Of a DNA stretch of 64,000 nt, positions 55,119 through 64,000 are shown piece after piece. Source of the DNA: Coenobita brevimanus (lineage: Eukaryota > Arthropoda > Malacostraca > Decapoda > Coenobitidae); the NCBI GenBank assembly GCA_032717465.1, contig CM064632.1, forward strand, positions 25,633,094 to 25,697,093, in the 5' to 3' direction. The first letter of the stretch is position 1. Each line of letters begins with the position of its first letter. Below the pieces are notes generated by a model, which saw only the letters and a list, made by a program, of their open reading frames with translations, was not told the DNA's origin and made no database searches. The position numbers and the translations under genes were made by a program.

Positions 55119-55130
55119 GGGGGTGAGTCA
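54530..55130. repeat. GA-rich low-complexity DNA
   Basis: GGAGG/GAAAG-rich with an (AG)n run at 55,089-55,114 and poly(T) tracts at 54,664 and 54,688. A core-like GAAAAAAATCGTGTGGAAGC at 54,785 may be a TTAA-1 relic. Confidence 0.75.
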
Positions 55131-55556
55131 GGCTGAAAAACGTCTGAAGGCTGGAGCTCCTCATGATTTTAAGCAGGCGTATTTTCCATCTTAATTTGAC
55201 TCATTAGGCAGGAAAGACGGTCGGGATGATAGGAGGCCAGGAGGCTAATGTGTTTTTATGAGCCTTTATATTAAAATCTTGCTACCTCCAGTTGATATTA
55301 CCGGTACTTTACCTGGTAGGAACTAAATTATCCCTTTACTGAGCAAAACTATATTCTTGCTACCCTAGGATGATTTTATTTTGTCCAGAACACATAGCTT
55401 TTTAGGAATAATAAGAGAAAGGTACTCAGCGTACTATCCTTCGCCTACAGGCTTATTGTCACGAACCCCAAGAATATCTCATGTGTTAACTTGCATGTTA
55501 TTCTGCTTAGGGGGGATTTGTCTAACTGTATCTCTCGCTATGGCAGCGGCCCTTCC
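55131..55556. other. non-genic stretch
   Basis: Unique sequence with an AGGATGATTTTATTTTGTCC core-like word at 55,367. No gene. Confidence 0.5.
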
Positions 55557-55819
55557 TTAACCCCTCCACTAATTACAGGCCTCATCTTACGTTGAATAAA
55601 ACCGTCTGGTGGTAACAAGTAAAAAATAAAGCCAGTACAGAAATGCTAGGTAGATGTGGGAACTTCAGGGCTCTAATGTGGGACTTCTCTACGGTCGCTG
55701 AAGTCTATGGGAATGAAGCGCCTCGTTCCTGAAATGATGTATGTGAGTGACAGACGGACAGGGCCGCTCCAAGAGATGCTCCCATATTAAAAGTACGTCC
55801 TCGGACTGAAGAGGTTTAA
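55557..55819. repeat. TTAA-1 element with both ends and flanking duplication
   Basis: TTAACCCCTCCACTAATTAC at the left, core GTTGAATAAAACCGTCTGG at 55,591, and GGACTGAAGAGGTTTAA at the right. A ~31-bp segment ending in GCAGCGGCCCTTCCTTA occurs just left of the element and again 20 bp to its right. Confidence 0.6.
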
Positions 55820-55910
55820 GAAGAATTTTTATTGTGATATCTCTCGCTATGGCAGCGGCCCTTCCTTATCTAAAAGAAAATTTTTTTCGTAATAGAATAA
55901 AACAGAAAAA

Positions 55911-56130
55911 TACACAGGATGGTCCATATAGCCTATAATGCCACTGTTATCCTCTACCTGGGGATTTCTTGTGTGTTGCGGGGACGGCTCAGTTAAGCGT
56001 CTGCTCTGCATCCTTAACTAATCCCTGTTCCCACTGCCACACCAGCAGACTTAACCGTGCCCGCAACACAAGAAATAGCTACTGCCAGGTGAGTCTCCAG
56101 TGCAGCGCTATATATGAACCACCCCGTATA
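55911..56130. repeat. mariner-like foldback MITE, copy 2
   Basis: Left TACACAGGATGGTCCATATA, ATTTCTTGTGTGTTGCGGGG, ACGGCTCAGTTAAG; right GACTTAACCGTGCCCGCAAC, ACAAGAAATAGC, TATATATGAACCACCCCGTA. The arms are complementary over about 90 bp. Related to 41,411-41,757. Confidence 0.7.
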
Positions 56131-56174
56131 TCCTAGTGAAGAGGTTAGCCTTGACACACACGCGTATTTTATCG

Positions 56175-56375
56175 TATTTTATTCCAGCTAATTCCAGACG
56201 ACTTAAGTCAGGTGGAGGTGAGTCATAGGAGCCTGAGAGTGTTAATACTGGTATAACTAACCCCCTTATTGTCGGGAAAACTCCAGTATTCTACAATATT
56301 TCAGCCAAAGCCAGACGATTTTATTCTGCTTAGAATGAGTCATAGGAGCCTGAGTGCTAATAGCATGTCCGAAAT
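56175..56375 (-). repeat. TTAA-1 tandem units
   Basis: Two cores (CCAGACGACTTAAGTCAG at 56,195 and CCAGACGATTTTATTCTGC at 56,311), each followed by GAGTCATAGGAGCCTGAG. Between them GTGTTAATACTGGTATAACTA and CCCTTATTGTCGGGAAAACT. Confidence 0.65.
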
Positions 56376-57009
56376 GTGAGAGTACATATATACTGCAGTT
56401 AGTGCTCTGTTTATGTCCAGTGCACTTGTACAGTTGTTTTCAAAAGTTCCATTCCTCTTCCATTCTGTCAGTAGCTCAAAAAGTTGTATTAGTTTTCGTA
56501 ATTAAGAATAACAGTTAATTAAGACTAACTGTTTAACCAACCAAAGTGATTATAGTGACTATGCAACTGTACCCACACTGACATGAAGCTGTGGGATACT
56601 GCATGTCAGGAGGAGGAACGGAACTTTTGCGTGGAACTGTACATTTAATTCACTGAAATACCTGTGTTCATAAAAAAGCCAATTAGCTTAATGAAATCCA
56701 TATTGTCCCTGGAGCTAATATCTATATTGGTAGCTGCATATTAGGCCTTGCCTCGTGCCTTTTAAATGTCCTGTATTTTCATAACTATAAACCAATTTAG
56801 GGCGCAGTTAGCTCGGTCTTTTTTGCTACTGGCGCAGGGTGATACAGGTGATACACATAACACCGTGGCGTTAATGAGAACACATATCACCCTCCTAACA
56901 TAAATGACCCACCCGTAAAAACGCGTTCAACATTTATGAAAACTGTTCTAGGGTTGTTGTTGCAGAAAGTTATTGATGCAGAGAGTCAGCAACGCACGCA
57001 CTCAGTCAC
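56376..57009. other. non-genic stretch
   Basis: Unique sequence, no open frame with a recognisable domain on either strand. Confidence 0.5.
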
Positions 57010-57300
57010 TCACCACCACCACCACCACCACTACCAACAACAACAGTAACAACAACAACGACATAAAAACAGCAACAACATCAAAAACAGCAACATCAAA
57101 AACAGCAACATCAGCAACAACATCAAAAACAGCAACATCATCAAAAACATGAAAAAGGCACCATCAAAAACAGCATCATCATCAAAAAACATCAAAAACA
57201 GCAACATCAGAAACAGCAACATCATCAGACATCAAAAAACCGCAACATCATCAAAAACCGCAACATCAAAATCAACAACATAATTAAAAACAAGATAAAA
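57010..57300. repeat. ACAACA / ATCAAAAACAGCAAC repeat
   Basis: CAC and AAC triplets pass into a degenerate 15-18 bp repeat, CATCAAAAACAGCAA. Confidence 0.88.
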
Positions 57301-57384
57301 AAGTAACGACAACAGCCAAAACGAAATTCTCCATATTGACCATTTTCACACCAAAGGCTGATGTGAGATTGTCATTGCAGGGTA

Positions 57385-57850
57385 ACACCGGTCTGTCCGG
57401 CCGAGCAGACTCATCTACCGCAGGCAAGCAATCGTCCTTGTAGACCCGTCCCGTTCAGTGAACCAGTGTTTCATTGCGATAGACAGCGCCTCGCTACAGT
57501 GAGGCGCAGGGAAGAGTTTGGAGGTTTGGTTCCCGGATGGACGCCACATTTGCATCTCCACCTAGTTAACAGGGACACCATAGTAGGCTCCAGATCACTC
57601 GTTATTTGGCTATATGGTTACCACCCAATATTGTAAATGGATCCCTGGGTTACAGGAAACCATCAGGCATGTCACGGAATGTAGAGCCACCCCCAGTGGA
57701 AAGAAGAGTAATAAAAAGGGGCAGGATGGATGGGAAAATAGGAAGAGAGGAGAGCAGACACAAAAAGGGAATGATAAAGGTGAAGGAAGTAGTAGGCAGT
57801 CTTACATCAAGTGAGTGAATGATGCTTGCTACCACTTACCATCAATGGGG
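57385..57850 (+). repeat. unclassified dispersed repeat, copy 2
   Basis: Counterpart of 3,340-3,760 in the same orientation, with an extra GGATCCCTGGGTTACAGGAA block that also aligns with 40,806-41,090. The 60-70 residue frames in it have no domain. Confidence 0.6.
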
Positions 57851-58404
57851 TGAGGTAGGATCCAGAATTAATGATGATAATAATAATATAAAAATTAAAA
57901 TGAAGCTGAAAATCACTCATTCAAACCCTCGGAATCCTGGCAACATCTCTTAAACCTAATCGTCTGCAGATTTTTTTTCCTTTATAGATGCACATAACAT
58001 AAACCTGCCAAAGAGCTCGTTCGTCCGCTATGCAAAACTGTTGTCCTGGCTTCCTTCAACATCATCAACAATTATATCAACAACAGCCATCACCTGCGGC
58101 AAAATACGATTATTAAGTTTTCATATCAGGTACGGTAACAAAAAATTAATGGCTACTGATACGCAACAACAACAACAGAACAACAGCAACAACAACAACA
58201 ACAACAGAACATCAACAACAACAGGACATCAACAACAAACTCTTCAGCACAGGTAGCAATAATTTAGCATGCATAACGTTCAAAAATAAAAATATAATCG
58301 ACGCTGAAAAAACTCCGTGATACAGACGACAGAGTAACTACATCAGCTAAGTAAAATCGTCTGGCTATAAAAAGAATGTAATGAGAGGCAGTGATTATAC
58401 ACCA
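57851..58404. other. non-genic stretch with (CAA)n and a TTAA-1 core
   Basis: (CAA)n at about 58,160-58,235 and CAGCTAAGTAAAATCGTCTG at 58,343. No gene. Confidence 0.7.
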
Positions 58405-58800
58405 TGACATCCACCACCACTACCACATCCACTACCACTACCACATCCACTACCACTACCACATCCACTGCCACTACCACATCCACTACCACTACATCCA
58501 CCATCACCACTACATCCACCACCACCACTACATCCACCACCACCACTACATCCACCATCACCACTACATCCACCACCACCACTACATCCACCATCACCAC
58601 CACTATCACCAACACTACTACATCCACCACCACAACAACATTCACTACATCCACCCCCACCACCACTGTATCATCCACCACTCTGTCAACCACCTGTCGG
58701 CCAACCACCACCACTACATCCGCCATGACCACCACTACTGTTACTAACATCACCACCACCACCACCACCACCAACATCATCAACAATAACAACACAGGTA
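58405..58800. repeat. (CCACTA/CATCCAC)n repeat
   Basis: CCACTACCACATCCA-type units over ~250 bp, then ACC/AAC triplets. The Thr-Ser or His-Tyr frames are artefacts. Confidence 0.92.
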
Positions 58801-58960
58801 ACACAGTAACACCTTCACAGGCAAACATCTCCTCAAGCTGTATATAAAAACACAAATAGCTCCTCCATCAAACGAAACAGTCTGGTGGTGGGTAGAAGGA
58901 AATGATGCTGAATACCGTAACGCCTTCACGAAACATAGGTCTTAAAACATGTTTAAAAAC

Positions 58961-58967
<7 letters not shown>

Positions 58968-59037
<70 letters not shown>
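58968..59037. repeat. (TA)n microsatellite
   Basis: About 70 bp of TA with one AAT interruption. Confidence 0.95.
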
Positions 59038-59043
<6 letters not shown>

Positions 59044-59182
59044 GCACGGTAGTATGGATAAAAATACAATTAATAACACATTGACTACCTCAAGGATTTC
59101 AAAAATTAGTAAAATATCAGACGGTCGTGAGAAAAACAAGCAAAAGACGTCTTGATAGTGAGAAATTTAATAGAGGTCGTTC

Positions 59183-59183
<1 letters not shown>

Positions 59184-59242
<59 letters not shown>

Positions 59243-59288
59243 CATCCTCTTTAAAAGGTCCCTACCACACCATCAAATTAAAATCAGA

Positions 59289-59328
<40 letters not shown>

Positions 59329-59330
59329 CT
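59184..59330. repeat. (AG)n and (AC)n microsatellites
   Basis: AG 59,184-59,239 and AC about 59,289-59,327. Confidence 0.95.
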
Positions 59331-59474
59331 TTTTTTCCCCGTAGTCCTTTTAGAGAGTGTGATCGGATATTTGATACAAGAATGATATCGAGGGCTGGAG
59401 ACAAGGCCAGATCACCCTCTTTTCAACGCCAACTGACATCCACAACTGATAGCAAGCTGGGGAAATTGAGAGCC

Positions 59475-59662
<188 letters not shown>

Positions 59663-59789
59663 CATTTAAAAGGAATTGAAAGCCATATTTAAAAGCAATC
59701 GAAGCCCGATTTTAAAAGGAATTGAAAGTCATATTTACAAGGAATGGAAAGCCATGTTTAATCTGTGTACTGAAAATATTATATAAAAA

Positions 59790-60315
59790 TACTAGCAGGG
59801 GTACCAGGCATTGCCCGGCCAAAAAGGCGAGCACTGTAATCCTATTTGATCTAGTTCAATCTTTCTTCTTCAGAAAGACCATGTACCTCTTATGCTTTTG
59901 AAGACGGATTATAAGAGGTCCAGGAACTTTCTGTTTCAGCATTCGCAGACTAACGCACAGTATTTGTGCGCAGTTGTTCACTACTCTATTGCCGGTGGAC
60001 TCAAATGACTTCCCACTGGTGACCTCAAATGACCTCGGAGGTCAACCTCACGTAGCCTGTGTCCGAACTGGAGGTCATGTGAGTCTCCATGCCAAAAGTT
60101 GGGCTGCTAGGGTACCCGGCGTTGCCCGGGCCAAAATGGCAAACATTACACTTGTGACCTCCAATGACCGATATCTGAATTTTGACCCCCCTAAAACCAT
60201 CCTTGGGTTACCCTGATTCAGAATATATATGGGTCTGGGGGTCTCCGGCCCCTGGTTTGGGCATGATTGAAGGTCAAACAAACCAACTCATCTCTTATAT
60301 ATAGTTAGATAGATA
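59790..60315 (+). repeat. unclassified repeat with GGTACC/TTGCCCGG motif
   Basis: GGGGTACCAGGCATTGCCCG at 59,796 and GGGTACCCGGCGTTGCCCGG at 60,108 with matching GCCAAAATGGC/GCCAAAAAGGCGA after each, about 310 bp apart, followed by ATATATAGTTAGATAGATAT. This looks like two related ends of one element, class unknown. Confidence 0.45.
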
Positions 60316-60745
60316 TATTAATGGAAAAGATAACCTATGGATATTGACGGAAAACTATTGATTAAAAAAATTGTATTGAAATTTGTATTTAACACAGGTA
60401 TCTTGAGAGAAATAATTTATAGACACGTATGGATACTATGACAACCTGCTTGTGAAAAAAAAATACGAAAGTGTTTATTATAATGTATGGAAAAGTATTT
60501 CTGAATAATGTATCTAAAACTGTAGAGTGTACTGGGAAAGATAGCGAAATGTGTTTCAATTATATGAACAACTTCATACGAAAATGAGTGAAAAATAGCG
60601 TATGACTAAAAATATATGAAAAATGTATGACAAACGTGAATGAAAGTATATGCAAAAATGTTACAAAGTTATATGGAAAAATGTGAAAATAAAATATGGG
60701 TCCTATATATTGAAAAATCGCAGGCATCTTTTCCCACGGACTTTT
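60316..60745. other. AT-rich non-genic stretch
   Basis: Repeated TATGGAAAAATG/ATATGAAAAATGTATGA words; no coding sequence. Confidence 0.55.
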
Positions 60746-60921
60746 TTTTTTTTTGGGGTGGGGGAGGGGCTTGGATGGGATAAAGCCTGAGACCCACCGT
60801 TCTCCTCCCCTTCTCTTCTTTATCTCTTATTAGTCTCTCTCTCTCTTTTTTTTTTTTTTTTTCTGTCATTGTTTCTCCCACTTCCCTCCCTTCCCTCCTT
60901 CCTTCCTCTTGTTTCCTTTTA

Positions 60922-60958
<37 letters not shown>

Positions 60959-61175
60959 TATCCGTCTTTCTTCTCCCCACACCCTCACAGTTTCTCCCTG
61001 TTTCCCCTTCCCTCTCTCTCTTCCTATCTTCCCCTATCCTCCCCTCCCTTCCCCTTCCCTGCAACTTTCCTTTCCACATCTCTCCTTTACCATTCTTCCT
61101 TCTCCCCCCAACCCCCCCCCCCCAGCACCACCACGTCATAAAGAAGCCAATATTGCTCCCCCCCCCCCCACACAC
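60746..61175. repeat. pyrimidine-rich low-complexity DNA
   Basis: CT and CCTTCC-rich, with (CT)n at 60,926-60,956 and poly(C) runs at 61,106 and 61,158. Frames on both strands are compositional. Confidence 0.85.
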
Positions 61176-61279
61176 ACGAGGTTATAAGGATATGCTAGTA
61201 TTTACCTTTATTTAAATCTTCCTTTCTGTTTCTGCATTCTGTCTACCCCACTTTATGTGTGAGAAATATTGGTCAGATT

Positions 61280-61445
61280 TATTATGATGATATTTATTAT
61301 TATTATTGTTATTTTTATTACTATTATTATTTTTTTAATAATAATAATAAGAATAAGAATAATTAATAATAATAATAATAATTTATTATTATTATTATTG
61401 TTGTTGTTATTAAGTGTTATAATTATATTATTATTATTATTATTA
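61280..61445. repeat. (ATT)n repeat, both phases
   Basis: TTA blocks followed by AAT blocks and TTA blocks again, giving an AT palindrome. Confidence 0.92.
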
Positions 61446-61559
61446 TAATGGCTTATAGTATTAATGATATGCTTTTCCGCATCCCTATATTTAGGATCGA
61501 CTGGAAAGGAAAATGTTTGGGTTTTCTGTGTCACTTTCTTGAAATTGTCTGAGAAGATT

Positions 61560-62310
61560 ACGATGAAGATGGAAGGAGGGGAGAGAAGAATGAAAGGAAG
61601 AAGAAAAGGAAGATGAGAGCTTCGGATAAAGGGAGGAAGAGGGGAAGGGAGGGAGGGAGGATGGAAGGAAGGATGAAAAGAAGGCAGAACAAGAGGGAGG
61701 AAGGAAGGAAGGAAGGACGTAAGGAAAGGAGGGAGGGAGGGAGGGAGGGAGAAATGAAAGAAGAAAGGAAGGAAGGAAGGTAGGGAGAAAGGAAAGAAGG
61801 CAAGGAGGTGTGAAAGAAAAAGTAAAGTTACTATGGAAGAGAGAAAAGAAAGAGGGATTGGAGGTAAAGCAGGGAGGATGGAGAGAAGGAAGGACAACAG
61901 AGGGAGGAAGAAAGAAGGAAGGAAAAGGAGGGGAGGAGGAGGAAATGAAGAAGGAAGAAAGAAGCTAAAGATAGAGGGAGGGAGGACCGAAAGAAAGAAG
62001 GAAAGGAGGAGGACAGGGAGAGAAAAGGAAAAAAGAAGGAAGGGAAAATGGGAGGAAGAAACTAAGGATGGAAGGAGGGAGAACAGAAGGAATGAAAGAC
62101 AGGAGGAAGGAGAGGGAGAGATGGGGAAGAAAGAAGGAAAAAATGAAGACTGAAGGAAGGGATGCAGGGAGGAAGGAAGGAGGGAGGGAGGGAGAAGGAA
62201 AGAACAGAATAAAGGATAAAAGAAAGCTAATAAGTAAGGTGAGGAAGAAAGGATGAAGGAAGGGAGAAAGTGGAGGAGAGGGGAAGAAAGAAGAAAGGCA
62301 GAGGGAAATG
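61560..62310. repeat. (GGAA)n-rich purine tract
   Basis: About 750 bp of GGAAGGAA/GGGAGGGA/AGAAAGG with very few pyrimidines on the plus strand. Lys/Arg/Glu/Gly-rich frames (61,833-62,256) are compositional. Confidence 0.92.
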
Positions 62311-62514
62311 ATGGCCAGTGGATTTTTCAGGCATAACTTTTCAAAAAAATTCCAATAAATCCTTCAGACACCCAAAAGAAGAAAAATTACATCGAAGGAT
62401 CTCTTTATGTTTTACCTTTAAAGTCTTTTCTTGTTTCTTTTTTCCCGCGTTCCTTTCGATGGTTGTCTTTACGCTGTTTGTTGAATCTCCTCAGTGCATT
62501 GAAGCATAGGTAGT

Positions 62515-62560
62515 ATATTCTGTCAACCTACGGATGATTTTATTCTGCTGGGGATGAAAT
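62515..62560 (-). repeat. TTAA-1 core relic
   Basis: GGATGATTTTATTCTGCTGG at 62,532, the reverse core without recognisable ends. Confidence 0.45.
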
Positions 62561-62603
62561 GATTGGACTGAAGGGAGTATAAAGTTTCTGTTTTGCTGCC
62601 ACA

Positions 62604-62690
62604 AGGGTTTAGTGGTTAGAGGGCTGATGTGTGTCTGAAAGGACGCGAGCTCGAACCCAGTGTGGAACAGGGAGCGGTTTGTCGATATGA
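62604..62690 (+). repeat. tRNA-like SINE head candidate
   Basis: TAGTGGTTAGAGGGCTGATG resembles an A box and GCTCGAACCC a B box about 40 bp later. The acceptor stem does not pair convincingly, so this is more likely a SINE or tRNA relic than a gene. Confidence 0.45.
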
Positions 62691-62839
62691 ATTTGCTAAA
62701 ACACAATTTCCTTATCTCCTGACAAGACCCACCAAGATGTCATAAAAACACCCTTTCTAATACCATCACACCGGTCGCGAAGTCGATAGGACTAGCATGT
62801 ATTCATTGCGGACGGTGGGTATTGGTGCCGAAGTGGTGA

Positions 62840-62965
62840 CAGGAGAGGGTTTGTGGTTTAGGGCACGGGCATTCTAGTCTGTGCCCAGGGTCGAATATAT
62901 TAAAAATAGATCTTATTGTTACCTCCCAATGATTTACCGAGTAGGACCTCGTCGTAGCGAAAGGG
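62840..62965 (+). repeat. tRNA-like SINE candidate
   Basis: TGTGGTTTAGGGCACGGGCA (A-box-like) and CCAGGGTCGAATATA (B-box-like), followed by a tail containing CGTAGCGAAAGGGTTAACGG, the last part being a TTAA-1 end word. Confidence 0.4.
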
Positions 62966-63062
62966 TTAACGGAGACCTAAGCACTAAATTATTGGATCGT
63001 TGCGTGGGAATTATTGTCTCTGAAGCTTCAGTCAGTATAGAAAACGCTAATGTACTCTTTGT

Positions 63063-63274
63063 TATACTCTTTTTACTCCAACTTGGCCTAGATTTTCGTC
63101 CTTTTGCGGCTTATTTCACGTAGCTCAGAAAAAATACAATATTACGGCTCCGCAACCTTTTCACAGCACTTCATCGTGACTAAGGCCATATTTTTGTGTT
63201 AATCTGTTGTTACGACTCAGCATTCAAGATGGAGAGATGGCAGTATTAGGCCAGTTTAGAACGAAATGAGTATA
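63063..63274. repeat. TA-1 MITE, best copy
   Basis: 212 bp. Left end TATACTCTTTTTACTCCAAC then TTGGCCTAGATTTTCGTCC; right end TATTAGGCCAGTTTAGAACG then AAATGAGTATA. TA at both edges fits a TA target duplication. Inside: CACGTAGCTCAG, CAGCACTTCATCGTGACTA, GTTACGACTCAGCATTCAAG, ATGGAGAGATGGCAG. Non-coding. Confidence 0.78.
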
Positions 63275-63360
63275 CTGACAGGATTTAAATGAAACTCTAT
63301 ACGTACTGTCTTCGGTCTATAGCAGATGAACGGATCTAGAATTTCTCTCTCTGTTATCTT

Positions 63361-63392
63361 GTTTTTTTTTTTTTTTTTTTTTTTTTTTTTGG
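63361..63392. repeat. poly(T) tract
   Basis: About 30 T residues directly before the LINE-A remnant. Confidence 0.97.
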
Positions 63393-63449
63393 AGGGAACA
63401 ATGTGGGGGCCTCTGACCTTTGGTTCCTTCTTCCTTGCATGAAAAAAAA
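63393..63449 (+). mobile_element. LINE-A 3'-end remnant
   Basis: GGAGGGAACAATGTGGGGGC then CTTTGGTTCCTTCTTCCTTG and an A run at 63,442-63,449. This matches the last ~55 bp of the LINE-A 3' UTR with several substitutions; it is a very short, older copy. Confidence 0.75.
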
Positions 63450-63471
63450 TTATATTATACTGCGATAGAAA

Positions 63472-64000
63472 ACTATCTATCTATCTGTCTATAGCCCGAC
63501 GCCGTAATCCCGCAAAGGGTGGCCGCAGACAAAACGCCTCCAAGTCGCTCTGTCACCCACCATTTGACTACCCTCCCCCCAACTCACCCCCCCCCTCCCT
63601 CATATACCTCTCAACTCCATCCCTTCACCTCATCCTCGGTCTACCTCTCCCTCTCCCTCTCTCTCCCTCCACCTCACCTACATACACCCTCATAGTCAGT
63701 CTTTCATTCTCCATTCTCTTCACATGTCCAAACTACCTCAGTGTATTTCTCCTAATCTTCTCAACCACATCCACATCCACCCCACAGCGTTCCTTCACTT
63801 CTTCATTCGTCAACCTGTCCCTCCACGTCACTCCACATGCTCCTCTCAAGTAACTCATTTCCACTGCTCTCACTCTTGACTTGTTCCCCTCTTGCAAGGT
63901 CCATGCCTCGCTTCCATACGTCAGGGTAGGGATCACAATACTATCATGCAGTGACTTCTTAACTTCCATACTCACCTCCCTATTTCTCATCACTGCTTTC
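63472..64000 (-). mobile_element. RTE-type LINE (LINE-C family), cut by the window edge
   Basis: Minus-strand copy whose 3' end is the (CTAT)n tail at 63,472-63,496, continuing out of the window at 64,000. It contains the C-terminal coding part in the order seen in LINE-C: PTLTYGSEAWTLQ, SYLRGACGVTWRDRL, CGVDVDVVEKIRR. Confidence 0.9.
63733..63993 (-). pseudogene. RTE-type ORF2 C-terminal fragment
   Basis: An 86-residue frame (MMRNREVSMEVKKSL to RRNTLR) nearly identical to 34,588-34,850 of LINE-C. It ends at TAG at 63,733, exactly where LINE-C has the Trp codon of WFGHVERM, so a single G-to-A type change truncates it. The coding frame would otherwise continue to about 63,500. Confidence 0.85.

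Noticed and set aside
61833..62256. Lys/Arg/Glu-rich proteins in the purine tract
   Set aside because: The (GGAA)n composition forces these residues; no domain or start context.
62604..62690. Functional tRNA gene
   Set aside because: A- and B-box-like words exist, but I could not pair the acceptor and anticodon stems; kept only as a SINE candidate.

Overview
The window looks like arthropod nuclear DNA, most probably from a decapod crustacean. That assignment is an inference from the very high microsatellite load ((AC)n, (AG)n, (TA)n, (ATT)n, (TGG)n), the density of non-LTR retrotransposons and a degenerate TTAGG-rich array; no host gene is present to anchor the taxon. I found no convincing host protein-coding exon, rRNA or functional tRNA gene. 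All recognisable coding sequence belongs to transposable elements.

Layout. (1) 1-19,988: microsatellites, a 5'-truncated Jockey/CR1-like LINE (here LINE-A, minus strand, 5,254-7,582), a short RTE-type 3' end (1,850-2,072), several MITE-like families, a 1.1-kb TTAGG-rich minisatellite (about 15,480-16,640) and two tandem arrays that seem to come from MITE ends (18,270-19,447). (2) 19,989-27,191: a complete LTR retrotransposon on the minus strand, inserted into an (AC)n tract. Its order is gag-protease-integrase-RT-RNase H, the Gmr1-like arrangement with integrase before RT, and its Gag carries a SCAN-like capsid segment. It was later hit by a 461-bp LINE-A fragment (inside RT) and a 324-bp TTA-flanked MITE (inside one LTR). 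(3) 27,192-32,384: simple sequence and MITE relics. (4) 32,385-35,094: a decayed RTE-type LINE (LINE-C) inserted into an (ATT)n tract. (5) 35,095-42,616: a piggyBac-like non-autonomous element, MITE relics and minisatellites. (6) 42,617-53,770: an old minus-strand LINE (LINE-B, CR1-like superfamily) split by a full-length 6.3-kb I/Nimb-like LINE on the plus strand (44,058-50,398) with both ORFs open and a 15-16 bp target-site duplication. (7) 53,770-64,000: simple repeats, mariner-like foldbacks, tRNA-like SINE candidates and another RTE copy running off the right edge.

Timing. The nesting gives a relative chronology: the LTR element is younger than its AC tract and older than its LINE-A and MITE passengers (the LTRs differ at 7 of 795 aligned positions, so it is recent). 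The I-like element is younger than LINE-B. At least four short non-autonomous families recur through the window: a TTAA-flanked family with the core AGCTGAATAAAATCGTCTGG, a ~220-bp foldback with ~60-bp inverted ends, a ~210-bp TA-flanked family, and a mariner-like foldback with ends near TACAGGGTGGTCCATATA. These, rather than genes, make up most of the apparently empty DNA. Family names such as LINE-A, FB-1, TA-1 and TTAA-1 are local labels only.
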